Shown one piece after another: positions 29,616-38,345 of a DNA stretch of 64,000 nt (positions are counted from its first letter, which is position 1; each line of letters begins with the position of its first letter). A program made the translations under genes and the position numbers. The notes under the pieces are model-generated. The model had not been told where the DNA came from and ran no database searches. It was given only the letters and a program-made list of their open reading frames with translations. The DNA comes from Dyadobacter subterraneus (GTDB lineage Bacteria; Bacteroidota; Bacteroidia; Cytophagales; Spirosomataceae): positions 1,177,573 through 1,241,572 of the forward strand of contig NZ_JACYGY010000002.1 in NCBI RefSeq assembly GCF_015221875.1, given 5' to 3'.

Positions 29616-31076
29616 ATGTACGAAAAGAATCTTGGTACTAAACAAAAGGCGTTAAGAATCAATCTCGACCGTCGGATTTATGGCTCATTTGCTGAAATCG
29701 GCGCAGGGCAGGAGACAGCAGCATTCTTTTTTAAATCAGGTGGTGCATCGGGTACGGTGGCCAAAACCATGTCGGCTTATGACATGACTTTCAGTGACGC
29801 GATTTACGGAACAGAGGAAGGCGGGCGTTACGTCGTGGAGTCGAGGCTGATGAAAATGTTAAACAGAGAATACAATCTTGTTGAAAAACGTCTTCAGGAA
29901 AAACGCGGTGCGGAAAGTCAGTTTTTTGCATTTGCCAATACCGTTGTTGCTTTAAATTTTCAAAAAACAAATGAATCCCATGGCTGGATAGGCCTTCAGT
30001 TTCAATTAACACCACTTGGACCATCCAATTACGTCGTGATTCACGTGCGTATGCGTGACGACGAAAATCTTCTTCAGCAACAAGCTTTGGGGATTATCGG
30101 TGTGAACCTGATGTATGGCTGTTTCTTTTATCATAAATCACCGGAAACATTATTGTTGTCCTTAATGGACGATCTGACTCCGGATCGTATCGAAATTGAT
30201 ATGGTTCGTTTCAGCGGACCGGATTTTGTTAAAGTTGACAACCGTTTGATGAGCCTTCGTCTGGTGAAAAATGGTTTTACAGATGCAGCACTTTTCGGCT
30301 CTGATGGTGGTGTTTTACAGCCTTCGGAAGCCTTATACAAAAAACATATTCTGATGATGCGCGGACGTTTGCGTCCGATCACCAATGTGCATATTGACCT
30401 GATCAGTAATGGTCAAAAGCAATTTTTGGCTGAACCGGACGTGGACGAATCCAAGGTTGTCCTGGTTTCCGAGCTGACTTTGCATAACCTGAAAGGTTCA
30501 GACAAAGATATTGACGAGAAGGATTTTCTTGACCGTGTGGATATTTTATGCTCGCTCGGGCATATGGTTATGATTTCCAATCACCACGAATATTTCCGTC
30601 TTGTGGCATATCTTTCAAGATTGTCAAAACTGAAAGCGGGTTTACTTTTAGGTAGTCCGAGTTTGCAGGATATTTTTGAAGAAAAACATTACGAATTCCT
30701 TCCTGGCGGAATTCTTGAATCTTTTGCTACACTGTTCAGTCGTAAAGTAAAGCTGTTTATCTATCCCACATTACAACCGGATGGTTCGGTTTACAGCTGC
30801 GAGAATTTTGTTGTGGATGAGCACTTACGTCCTTTGTTTCAATACCTTATCATCAATAATAAAATTGAAGATATACGGAATTTTAATAAGGAACATATGC
30901 ATATCACCACAGATAGCGTGCTTGAAAAAATTAAAAGAGGAGAGCCTGGATGGGAAAAACTTGTGCCTGAAAATGTGGCTAATATCATCAAGGAAAAATC
31001 ACTTTTTGGATTACCAAACGAAGAAAGTAATACAAGTACTGTAAAATCTATTCATCAGGTGGTGGGCAATTTGTAG
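29616..31076 (+). CDS. Conserved soluble protein of unknown function
   Basis: A 486-residue protein without signal peptide or membrane helix. It opens with RINLDRRIYGSFAEIGAGQ and EAAFFFKSGGASGTVAKT-like order (ETAAFFFKSGGASGTVAKT), which I recall from a well-conserved Bacteroidota and cyanobacterial family; some database entries call members TonB-dependent receptors, but there is no barrel or plug here. Other striking segments are DDLTPDRIEIDMVRFSGPDF, VMISNHHEYFRLVAYLSR and SPSLQDIFEEKHYEFLPGG. The N-terminal Gly-rich stretch could bind a nucleotide. It is followed 16 bases later by the propeller gene, so they may be co-transcribed. Function unknown. Confidence 0.8.
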   Translation: MYEKNLGTKQKALRINLDRRIYGSFAEIGAGQETAAFFFKSGGASGTVAKTMSAYDMTFSDAIYGTEEGGRYVVESRLMKMLNREYNLVEKRLQEKRGAESQFFAFANTVVALNFQKTNESHGWIGLQFQLTPLGPSNYVVIHVRMRDDENLLQQQALGIIGVNLMYGCFFYHKSPETLLLSLMDDLTPDRIEIDMVRFSGPDFVKVDNRLMSLRLVKNGFTDAALFGSDGGVLQPSEALYKKHILMMRGRLRPITNVHIDLISNGQKQFLAEPDVDESKVVLVSELTLHNLKGSDKDIDEKDFLDRVDILCSLGHMVMISNHHEYFRLVAYLSRLSKLKAGLLLGSPSLQDIFEEKHYEFLPGGILESFATLFSRKVKLFIYPTLQPDGSVYSCENFVVDEHLRPLFQYLIINNKIEDIRNFNKEHMHITTDSVLEKIKRGEPGWEKLVPENVANIIKEKSLFGLPNEESNTSTVKSIHQVVGNL

Positions 31077-31092
31077 TATCAGAAATTAATTA

Positions 31093-32592
31093 TTGATTTG
31101 TTCCATGTCATTCAGACAAAGTATTCTGCTTAACAGATTGCTGTTTTTTGTAATGGCGGCTTTGTCTCCAATGACAGGAATTTCTCAGATTTTGTGGTCA
31201 AAAACACTCCCGAAAGTTTCCACTTTTTCTTCTCCAAGGGTTACTGATCTTAATCGTGATGGTGTAAAAGATATTGTACTGGGTGTAGGCCGGCTGGAAT
31301 TTATGGCCTGTGACTCTGCCATTATCGCACTGGACGGTAAAACCGGTGAGTTGCTTTGGAAAAATCCCGCCAGGGACCAGATTTTTGGTTCTGCACTTTT
31401 GAAAGATCTGAATAAAGATGGTGTGGAGGATGTAATCATCGGTGGCCGGGTAGGAGAGTTGCAGGCAATTAATGGAAATACCGGTGCGATTATCTGGGAA
31501 TTTGATAAAAAGACGCCTTCACAGAAAAGTAAAAAGTGGTACAATTTCTATAATCCACAGCTTATTCCTGATCAGGATGGTGACGGCATGGAAGATCTCC
31601 TGATTTCAAATGGTGGAGATGTTACCGTTAAACCATATGACCCGAAACGTCCCCCAGGAAAATTAGTTGTCCTAAGTTCGGCAACCGGAAAGCTCATTGC
31701 CGAAGCTATGATGCCCGACGGAAAGGAAACTTACATGTCGGTTTCCGTTTCAAAACATTTTGCCAATGATGATTACAGAGTGATTTTTGGAACAGGTGGA
31801 GAAACGATTGGAGGGAATCTTTTTGTAGGATCCTTAAAAGATATTTTGTCGGGGAGTTTGGCCTCTGCTGTTAAAATTGCAACCAGTCCGGATAAAGGAT
31901 TTATTGCCCCTGCCGTCTGGGTAGAAATAACCGGCGACGATATTCCTGATATTGTTGCGAATGCCGTAGACGGCCGCGTTCTGGCCTTTGATGGTAAAAC
32001 ACTCGCACCTCTCTGGAGTGTGAAAATTCCAAATTCAGAAGCTTATACCTCCATTGCAGTCGGTGATTTTACACCGGATAAAATTCCGGATTTTTTTGTT
32101 TCTGTTGCCAAAGGAAAATGGCCGGCGCTGGAAACAACGGAACAATATATGATCAATGGAAAAAGCGGAGAAGTTGCTTTTAAGGATTCTATTGGAAAAT
32201 ATCAAACAAGTACCCCGGTAGCGGTTGATATTGATGCTGATGATCAGGAAGAAATTATCATGAGTGTTAATTATGAAGCGCAGGATCAATTTGGGAGAAA
32301 AGAATTCCTGAATACGCTTGCCGTTGTCGGGTTTAAAACCAATGAGGTAGTAGAACTTTTAAATGGTCTTCCCGGACAAAATCTCTCCTCAACTCCATGG
32401 ATAGGCGATATTGATAATGACAATATGCTGGATATTGTTTTTTGCAGCAGCAACAACAAACACCGGACCTATTCCTTTGATGGAATGCAGGTCAGTTTGA
32501 TCAGAACAGGTATAAACATCACTAAACCAATACGCTGGGGTGCTTATATGGGCACTTATTATGACGGAGTTTTTCATCCGGATAAAAAATAA
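31093..32592 (+). CDS. Exported beta-propeller protein (PQQ-like/FG-GAP repeats)
   Basis: A 499-residue protein whose N-terminus is a signal peptide (LLNRLLFFVMAALSPMTGISQ). The body repeats the blade pattern VTDLNRDGVKDIVLG, LKDLNKDGVEDVIIGG, DQDGDGMEDLLISNGGD and VDIDADDQEEIIMSVN, mixing calcium-binding Asp-rich loops with ALDGKTGELLWKN quinoprotein-like strands. It is therefore a seven- or eight-bladed propeller that binds something in the periplasm or on the surface; no enzyme residues are evident. It lies just after the unknown protein gene and 301 bases before the Tat-exported oxidoreductase gene. Confidence 0.83.
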   Translation: MICSMSFRQSILLNRLLFFVMAALSPMTGISQILWSKTLPKVSTFSSPRVTDLNRDGVKDIVLGVGRLEFMACDSAIIALDGKTGELLWKNPARDQIFGSALLKDLNKDGVEDVIIGGRVGELQAINGNTGAIIWEFDKKTPSQKSKKWYNFYNPQLIPDQDGDGMEDLLISNGGDVTVKPYDPKRPPGKLVVLSSATGKLIAEAMMPDGKETYMSVSVSKHFANDDYRVIFGTGGETIGGNLFVGSLKDILSGSLASAVKIATSPDKGFIAPAVWVEITGDDIPDIVANAVDGRVLAFDGKTLAPLWSVKIPNSEAYTSIAVGDFTPDKIPDFFVSVAKGKWPALETTEQYMINGKSGEVAFKDSIGKYQTSTPVAVDIDADDQEEIIMSVNYEAQDQFGRKEFLNTLAVVGFKTNEVVELLNGLPGQNLSSTPWIGDIDNDNMLDIVFCSSNNKHRTYSFDGMQVSLIRTGINITKPIRWGAYMGTYYDGVFHPDKK

Positions 32593-32893
32593 TTCCCGCT
32601 TTTCACTTCAAAGTCTATTTCCTTTTGTCTTCCTATTTGCCGAAATGCTAAATGCGGTGAAATTCTTCTGATTTTCTCCCTAGCTACTTAGGCAGATTGT
32701 TGTATAAATTCATTTGAAATGAATAGTACGTTTTGATTTTTATTTGGTATTATAATTTAAAATAATTGTATTTTTTATAAGTAACTGTTCGGGGTTAAAG
32801 TCTTATAAGTGCGTCTAATTAGTTACTTGTCAGGATAATAAACGAAAATGCAATTTATTTTTCCAAAGAATAAAATTCCTAAATCTCCATCTC
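32593..32893. other. 301-base intergenic region before the Gfo/Idh gene
   Basis: No reading frame of note. It is AT-rich from about 32700 on. AAGTAACT (32779-32786) and AGTTACTT (32821-32828) are perfect eight-base inverted arms around a 34-base loop, about 65 bases before the start of the oxidoreductase gene, which could be an operator or leader hairpin. No convincing TAnnTTTG promoter was found. Confidence 0.4.
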
Positions 32894-34204
32894 ATGAATA
32901 AAGAAAACGAAGTTTCCCGAAGGGAATTTATTAAAAGCACCACAGGAGCAGCCGTGGCACTTTCCATTCCTTCTATCATTCCTGCCAGTGCTTTTGGCGC
33001 TAATGACCGTGTTCGCGTAGCCGTAATTGGCGTGAACGGGAGAGGGCAGGACCATATCAAGGGTTTTTCTAATCTTCCCAATGTGGAACTGGTAACAATT
33101 TGTGATCCGGATAATAACGTTTTGCAAACCCGGGCAAAACAATATGCTGAAAAATATAATGGCAAAAAGCTGAAAACGGAAAACGACCTACGGAAGGTTT
33201 ACGAGGACAAATCAATTGACGCTGTAAGTATAGCCACACCAAATCACTGGCATTCTTTAGCGGCAATTTGGGCTTGTCAGGCAGGCAAAGACGTTTATGT
33301 TGAAAAGCCAGGATCGCACAATCTTCATGAGGGCCGGAAACTGGTTGAAGCAGCACATAAATACAAACGAGTTGTGCAGCATGGCGTGCAGCTTAGGAGT
33401 TCTGTTGCTTTACAGGAAGCTGTAAAACATATGCGGGATGGCTTGATCGGGAATGTTTATATGGCACGCGGACTGGTTTATAAATGGAGACCGGATATTG
33501 GAGATAAAGGTGTTTCTGCGGTACCGGAAGGTTTAAATTACGATTTGTGGACAGGTCCCGCAGAAATGAAACCGTTCTCAAAAAACTATGTGCATTACGA
33601 TTGGCACTGGCATTGGAATTACGGAAACGGAGATATTGGAAACCAGGGAATTCATGAAACCGATATGTGTATGTGGGGACTTGGTGTTGATAGTTTCCCG
33701 GAAAAAATAACTTCATCAGGAGGAAAATTCCTTTGGAATGATGCAAAAGAAACGCCGGAATTATTGTCGTCATCTTATATTTATCCAAAGGAAAAGAAAA
33801 TCATCGAATTTGAAGTTCGTCCGTGGATAACAAATGAAGAAGGCGGAGTTGGTATTGGAAATATCTTTTACGGAAGTGAAGGTTACCTGGTAGTAAAGGG
33901 ATATGATTATTACGAAACTTTCCTTGGCAAAGAGAAAAAGCCTGGACCGACGCGTAAAGAAGGCGGAGATCATTATAAAAACTTTATTGAAGCTGTTATT
34001 GCCAAAGATCCTAAAATGGTCAATGCGCCGGTTGAAACAGCACATTTGGCATCAGGATTAGCACATTTAGGAAACATTGCTTACCGAACTGGCAGAGCAT
34101 TAACGTTCGATCCAAAAACAGAAAAATTTGTTGGTGATAATGATGCTAATACTTATTTGACAAGAAAATACAGAGCGCCTTATACGGTGCCGGAGATTGT
34201 ATAA
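32894..34204 (+). CDS. Tat-exported Gfo/Idh/MocA-family oxidoreductase
   Basis: A 436-residue NAD(P)-dependent dehydrogenase with a twin-arginine signal, SRREFIKS (residues 8-15), then a hydrophobic stretch up to about 35. The Rossmann part begins at VRVAVIGVNGRGQ, and VEKPGSHN contains the EKP motif with the catalytic lysine. NWHWHWNYGNGDIGNQGIHE-like order (DWHWHWNYGNGDIGNQGIHE) marks the substrate domain. Periplasmic members oxidise or epimerise sugars such as glycosides with a tightly bound cofactor. The propeller gene upstream may be a partner, which is only inferred from position. A terminator follows the stop. Confidence 0.92.
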   Translation: MNKENEVSRREFIKSTTGAAVALSIPSIIPASAFGANDRVRVAVIGVNGRGQDHIKGFSNLPNVELVTICDPDNNVLQTRAKQYAEKYNGKKLKTENDLRKVYEDKSIDAVSIATPNHWHSLAAIWACQAGKDVYVEKPGSHNLHEGRKLVEAAHKYKRVVQHGVQLRSSVALQEAVKHMRDGLIGNVYMARGLVYKWRPDIGDKGVSAVPEGLNYDLWTGPAEMKPFSKNYVHYDWHWHWNYGNGDIGNQGIHETDMCMWGLGVDSFPEKITSSGGKFLWNDAKETPELLSSSYIYPKEKKIIEFEVRPWITNEEGGVGIGNIFYGSEGYLVVKGYDYYETFLGKEKKPGPTRKEGGDHYKNFIEAVIAKDPKMVNAPVETAHLASGLAHLGNIAYRTGRALTFDPKTEKFVGDNDANTYLTRKYRAPYTVPEIV

Positions 34205-34228
34205 AATTACAAATGTGTTTATAAACAG

Positions 34229-34265
34229 AACAGCCCGGATAAAATTTGTCGGGGCTGTTTTTTTG
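34229..34265 (+). terminator. Terminator of the Gfo/Idh gene
   Basis: AACAGCCC (34229-34236) and GGGCTGTT (34252-34259) form the stem, followed by seven T. It lies 25 bases past the stop. Confidence 0.88.
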
Positions 34266-34277
34266 TCTTATTTAAAT

Positions 34278-34877
34278 TTATTGTTGAAAAATCTCTTCTA
34301 AATTAATTTCCAAATCGGGAAAAATACTGGATGTGAGTATAGTTGTAGCGGGTTTTAAACCGACATACCTTCCGCTTTCGTTTAAAACATACATGTAAAT
34401 TGTATTCACCAGAGGTTCAACTAACCAATATTCTCTTACGCCGGATTCTTCATATAGATTAAATTTTTCATTTTTTTCTTTCATAGAATTGCCGGGAGAA
34501 AGTATTTCAATTATTAGATCCGGAGCACCAAGACAACCTTTCTCATCCAGCTTATTTTCATCACAAACTACGCAAAGGTCTGGCTGAACAACAGTAAAAA
34601 TTTCTTTGAATGCTAATTTGGATTTTTTTTCATTATACAATCTTACATCAAAAGGAGCGCTAAAAAGATCGCATGAACTACTTTTTAGATAATTGAATAG
34701 CGTCCCCTGCAATTGGGTCGAAATCCTTTGGTGCATTAATGAAGGAGCTGGCGACATTTTAAAAATCTTGCCCTTAATTAATTCCAGGCGTTCCTCAATC
34801 CGCCATAGCAAATAATCTGCATAGGTATAAGTTCCATCCGGATCCAGCTGATTAATATCCGTTACGATCGTTGACAT
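34278..34877 (-). CDS. Uma2-family putative endonuclease, copy A
   Basis: A 199-residue protein with the PD-(D/E)xK fold of the Uma2 family. Visible core residues are PDLCVVCDE, then APDLIIEILSPGNS (Asp and Glu of the active site) and GVREYWLVEP; Lys lies in EKNEKFNLYE. The biological role of Uma2 proteins is unknown, although they multiply in many genomes. It is nearly the same as copy B at both ends, but its middle (about residues 54-100) differs strongly. It begins with its own copied upstream region. See the tandem-duplication finding. Confidence 0.9.
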   Translation of the reverse strand: MSTIVTDINQLDPDGTYTYADYLLWRIEERLELIKGKIFKMSPAPSLMHQRISTQLQGTLFNYLKSSSCDLFSAPFDVRLYNEKKSKLAFKEIFTVVQPDLCVVCDENKLDEKGCLGAPDLIIEILSPGNSMKEKNEKFNLYEESGVREYWLVEPLVNTIYMYVLNESGRYVGLKPATTILTSSIFPDLEINLEEIFQQ

Positions 34878-34936
34878 AGTATGTAAGTTAGTAAGGTAAA
34901 GCTACTTAATTTTAATATAAACCTCAATAACAGCAA

Positions 34937-34961
34937 AGGTGCCTGGTCAAACCAAACACCT
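34937..34961 (-). terminator. Hairpin terminator, duplicated copy A
   Basis: On the minus strand an 11-pair stem starting AGGTGTTTGGT and ending ACCAGGCACCT closes a three-base loop. It is a copy of the hairpin at 35707-35731, and here sits behind Uma2 copy B. T-rich bases follow it less cleanly than in the other copy. Confidence 0.6.
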
Positions 34962-35024
34962 CTCCAAAATATTATATCAAATAAAACTCCCCGCACTCAG
35001 CGAAAAACTCCAAGCACTCTGCGT

Positions 35025-35048
35025 TTAAAGCCTTGAGAAATTAAATGA
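35025..35048 (-). pseudogene. Fossil of the accC 3' end
   Basis: These 24 bases match the last eight codons including stop of accC (35806-35829) at 21 of 24 positions, and translate to SFNFSRL-stop against SFDFSTL-stop of accC. They lie directly behind the stop of Uma2 copy B and mark the left end of the second repeat unit. This is a remnant carried along by the tandem duplication. Confidence 0.75.
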
Positions 35049-35049
35049 T

Positions 35050-35646
35050 TTATTGTTGAAAAATCTCTTCTATATTAATCACCAAATCAGGGAAAATGCT
35101 TGATTTAAGTGTAGCAGTAACAGGTTTCAACCCAATATACTTTCCATCCTCATTCAAAACATAAATATAAACTGCATTTTCAGAAGGCTCAACGAGCCAG
35201 TATTCTCTTACGCCGGTTTCTTCGTACAAATCGAATTTTTCATTCATTTCTTTCTTGGAATTACCAGGAGAAAGTATTTCAATGACGAGATCAGGTGCGC
35301 CTAAACAACCTTTTTCATCCAATTTATTTTCATCACAAATCACACAAAGATCCGGTTGAACAACCGTGAAAATCTTACCATCACTTGCTAATGAATCTTT
35401 TTTTGGTAGTCTTACATCAAACGGAGCATAAAAAATCTGACAGTAATGATTTTTGAAAAAATGGCCCATTTCTAAATGCAATCTTCCTGATATTTTTTGA
35501 TGTCGCAAAGAAGGAGCCGGCGACATTTTAAAAATCTTGCCCTTAATTAATTCCAGGCGTTCCTCGATTTGCCATAACAAATAATCTGCATAGGTATAAG
35601 TACCATTCAGATCCAGTTGATTAATATCCGTTACGATTGTTGACAT
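35050..35646 (-). CDS. Uma2-family putative endonuclease, copy B
   Basis: A 198-residue paralogue of the neighbouring copy A. It shares the first 53 residues with only a few changes (TYTYADYLLW, GKIFKMSPAPSL) and the last 105 (FTVVQPDLCVICDE, APDLVIEILSPGNS, GVREYWLVEP, FPDLVINIEEIFQQ), but residues about 54-95 differ throughout. The PD-(D/E)xK active-site pattern is complete. It lies next to the true accC, so it is probably the original copy, or nearer to it. Transcription is in the same direction as the lipid block, after a hairpin terminator. Confidence 0.9.
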   Translation of the reverse strand: MSTIVTDINQLDLNGTYTYADYLLWQIEERLELIKGKIFKMSPAPSLRHQKISGRLHLEMGHFFKNHYCQIFYAPFDVRLPKKDSLASDGKIFTVVQPDLCVICDENKLDEKGCLGAPDLVIEILSPGNSKKEMNEKFDLYEETGVREYWLVEPSENAVYIYVLNEDGKYIGLKPVTATLKSSIFPDLVINIEEIFQQ

Positions 35647-35706
35647 AGCATGTAAGTTAGTAAGGTAAAGCTACTTAATTTTAATACAAACCTCAAAAAG
35701 CAGAAA

Positions 35707-35731
35707 AGGTGCCTGGTCAAACCAAACACCT
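35707..35731 (-). terminator. Hairpin terminator between accC and Uma2 copy B
   Basis: An 11-pair stem with two G-T wobbles and a TTG loop, followed on the minus strand by TTTTCTGCTTTTTG. It should end the accB-accC transcript. Confidence 0.72.
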
Positions 35732-35805
35732 CTTCAAAATATTATATCAAATAAAACTCCCCGCACTCAGTGGAAAACTTCAATAACTCTGCGTTTAAAC
35801 AAAAA

Positions 35806-37149
35806 TTAAAGCGTAGAGAAATCAAATGATTCCAAAAACTTCGTAGTGAAATTACCAGATTGGAAACCTGGATCATCCATCAATTTGATATGGAATGGAA
35901 TTGTAGTTTTAATCCCTTCAATCACAAATTCCTGTAAAGCACGTTTCATTCTTGTAATCACTTCCTCGCGCGACTGACCGCTAACAATCAATTTTGCAAT
36001 CATAGAGTCATAATTTGGCGGAATAGTATAGCCGCTGTAAACATGACTGTCAATACGAATACCGTGACCGCCCGGGAAATGCAGATTTGTAATTTTTCCA
36101 GGAGACGGACGGAAACCATTTGCAGGATCTTCCGCATTGATACGGCATTCCATAGCAAATAATTTCGGTGTATAGTTGATACCTTTGATCGGATCTCCGG
36201 CAGCAACTTTAATTTGTTCCTTGATCAAATCAAAATCAGTAACTTCTTCTGTAATCGGGTGTTCCACCTGAATACGTGTGTTCATTTCCATGAAAAAGAA
36301 TTCACCGTATTTGTCAACAAGGAATTCAACCGTTCCCGCACCCTCATATCCGATTGCCTGCGCGCCTTTGATAGCAGCAGCACCCATTCTTTCACGAAGT
36401 TCAGGCGTAACTACCGGTGAAGGCGTTTCTTCAACCAGTTTCTGGTGACGACGTTGAATTGAACAATCACGTTCTGATAAGTGACAAACTTTGCCATACT
36501 GATCACCGATAATCTGGATTTCAATGTGACGAGGTTCTTCAACGAATTTTTCCAAATATAAACCATCGTTTCCGAAAGCCGCGGCAGATTCTGTACGGGC
36601 ATCATTCCATGCCTTTTCAAATTCTTCCGGTTTATTGATGATACGCATACCGCGTCCACCGCCACCAGCTGTGGCTTTCACAATCACAGGATAGCCAATA
36701 CCTTTTGCAAGCTCTTTTCCTTGTTCAACGGATTCTAACAAACCTTCTGAACCCGGAACAACAGGAACACCAGCTTTGATCATGGTTGCTTTGGCAGTAG
36801 CCTTGTCGCCCATTCCGTTGATCTGAGCAGCTGTTGCTCCTATAAATTTGATACCGTAATCAGCACAAATCTGGGAGAATTCAGCGTTTTCAGACAAAAA
36901 TCCGTATCCCGGATGTATAGCATCTGCACCGGTAACTTCGGCAGCAGAAATAATATTTTGAATACTTAGGTAAGACTGACGGCTTGGCGGAGGTCCGATA
37001 CAAACAGCTTCGTCAGCAAATCTTACGTGAAGGCTGTCACGATCAGCAGTTGAATAAACCGCAACCGTTTTTATGCCCATTTCACGGCAGGTCCTGATCA
37101 CACGTAGTGCGATTTCACCTCTGTTGGCAATGAGAATCTTTTTAAACAT
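35806..37149 (-). CDS. accC: Acetyl-CoA carboxylase, biotin carboxylase subunit
   Basis: The 447-residue ATP-grasp enzyme that carboxylates biotin on AccB, first half of malonyl-CoA synthesis in the cytoplasm. [21 protein letters not shown] opens the chain; GGGGRGMRI is the ATP-grasp glycine loop, [13 protein letters not shown] and [16 protein letters not shown] are the catalytic region. Length and motifs are normal. The start lies 36 bases after the accB stop, so the two are made together. A piece of its last codons survives as a fossil 780 bases away. Confidence 0.97.
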   Translation of the reverse strand: MFKKILIANRGEIALRVIRTCREMGIKTVAVYSTADRDSLHVRFADEAVCIGPPPSRQSYLSIQNIISAAEVTGADAIHPGYGFLSENAEFSQICADYGIKFIGATAAQINGMGDKATAKATMIKAGVPVVPGSEGLLESVEQGKELAKGIGYPVIVKATAGGGGRGMRIINKPEEFEKAWNDARTESAAAFGNDGLYLEKFVEEPRHIEIQIIGDQYGKVCHLSERDCSIQRRHQKLVEETPSPVVTPELRERMGAAAIKGAQAIGYEGAGTVEFLVDKYGEFFFMEMNTRIQVEHPITEEVTDFDLIKEQIKVAAGDPIKGINYTPKLFAMECRINAEDPANGFRPSPGKITNLHFPGGHGIRIDSHVYSGYTIPPNYDSMIAKLIVSGQSREEVITRMKRALQEFVIEGIKTTIPFHIKLMDDPGFQSGNFTTKFLESFDFSTL

Positions 37150-37185
37150 GAAATTTAATTAAGTTTTGAAGACCGGTCATTACCG

Positions 37186-37662
37186 TTATATAGGTTCAAC
37201 AAGAAACAAAGGCTGATCGAATTCTACCGGAGTAGCGTTTTCAACCAAAACTTTCACAATTCTTCCTGAAATTTCAGATTCAATTTCGTTGAAAAGTTTC
37301 ATCGCTTCAATCACACAAACTGTTTTTCCAGGTGCGATTTCATCTCCAACACTTGCAAATGCAGGTGACTCAGGATTTGACGCACGGTAGAAAGTACCAA
37401 TCATCGGCGATTTAATTGTAATCAAATTTGCAGAAGCAGCAGGCTCAGCAGCAGGTGCAGCCGGAGTGGCAGGAGACTGAGCAGCAGGTGCAGCAGATGT
37501 ATAAACCGGTGCAGAAGCAGGCTGTGCCGGAGCAACAGATACAACTGGCGCTGAACCGTATCTCTTTACCTTAATTTTAAGATCCGTTGTTTCAATGTTT
37601 ACCTCATCAAGACCAGACTGGGCGATGAAGTCAATAAGTTTTTGAATTTCTTTAGTTTCCAT
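37186..37662 (-). CDS. accB: Acetyl-CoA carboxylase, biotin carboxyl carrier protein
   Basis: A 158-residue carrier. The first 35 residues (EIQKLIDFIAQSGLDEVNIE) are the AccB helix, an Ala/Pro-rich flexible linker follows at about 40-78, and the biotinyl domain ends the chain with the biotinylated lysine in VIEAMKLFNEIE. It feeds AccC encoded just downstream. Gaps of 33 and 36 bases to efp and accC fit one operon. Nothing unusual is seen. Confidence 0.96.
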   Translation of the reverse strand: METKEIQKLIDFIAQSGLDEVNIETTDLKIKVKRYGSAPVVSVAPAQPASAPVYTSAAPAAQSPATPAAPAAEPAASANLITIKSPMIGTFYRASNPESPAFASVGDEIAPGKTVCVIEAMKLFNEIESEISGRIVKVLVENATPVEFDQPLFLVEPI

Positions 37663-37695
37663 TTAGTCAAGTTTAAACAGTTGCAGGATGGTGGC

Positions 37696-38262
37696 CTATG
37701 ATTTTACTCTTTCAACGTAGTCGTACGTGCGTGTATCTACTTTAATTTTCTGACCTTCTTCAATAAATAAAGGTACCATGATACGTGCACCTGTTTCTAC
37801 CTCAATTGCTTTTTTCGGAGAGTTTGCAGTATCTCCTTTCAAGCCTGGTTCAGCATAGGTCACTTCTAATTCTACAAATGGAGGCAATTCACAAAGTAGA
37901 GCAGCATCTGTTTCAGTATTGATCAGTATTTCAACTTCCTGTCCTTCCTTCATCAAATCAGCAGCTGTTACAAGTTTTTCATCGATCAAAACCTGATCAA
38001 ATGTTTCGGAATTCATGAAGTTGTATCCAACTTCATCTTTGTATAAAAACTGGAATTTATGTCTTTCTACGCGAACCGGAATAATAGTAGCACCCGAAGA
38101 AAAAGTATTGTCCAATACTTTTCCGGAAGTAAGGCTTTTAATTTTAGTACGAACAAAAGCGTTTCCTTTCCCAGGTTTTACATGTTGAAACTCAATAACC
38201 TGAAACAGGTCATGGTTAAAATGTATTACTAGTCCGTTACGTAAATCTGCAGTCGTTGCCAT
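37696..38262 (-). CDS. efp: Translation elongation factor P
   Basis: A 188-residue three-domain factor that rescues ribosomes stalled at polyproline. TTADLRNGLVIHFNHDLFQVI opens the KOW-like domain, and the tip loop HVKPGKGNAFVR has Lys32, the residue that is modified in many bacteria. The rest (YNFMNSETFDQV, PPFVELEVTYAEPGLKGDT) is typical. No EpmA, EarP or other modifying enzyme is in the window. Its place between fabH and accB is a common Bacteroidota order. Confidence 0.97.
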   Translation of the reverse strand: MATTADLRNGLVIHFNHDLFQVIEFQHVKPGKGNAFVRTKIKSLTSGKVLDNTFSSGATIIPVRVERHKFQFLYKDEVGYNFMNSETFDQVLIDEKLVTAADLMKEGQEVEILINTETDAALLCELPPFVELEVTYAEPGLKGDTANSPKKAIEVETGARIMVPLFIEEGQKIKVDTRTYDYVERVKS

Positions 38263-38345
38263 GTTTAGTTAATAAGTAATGCAAAAATTTTGTAAAATCT
38301 TAAACAAAAAATGAATAATGAAGCATGCCCATTATTCATTTCTTT

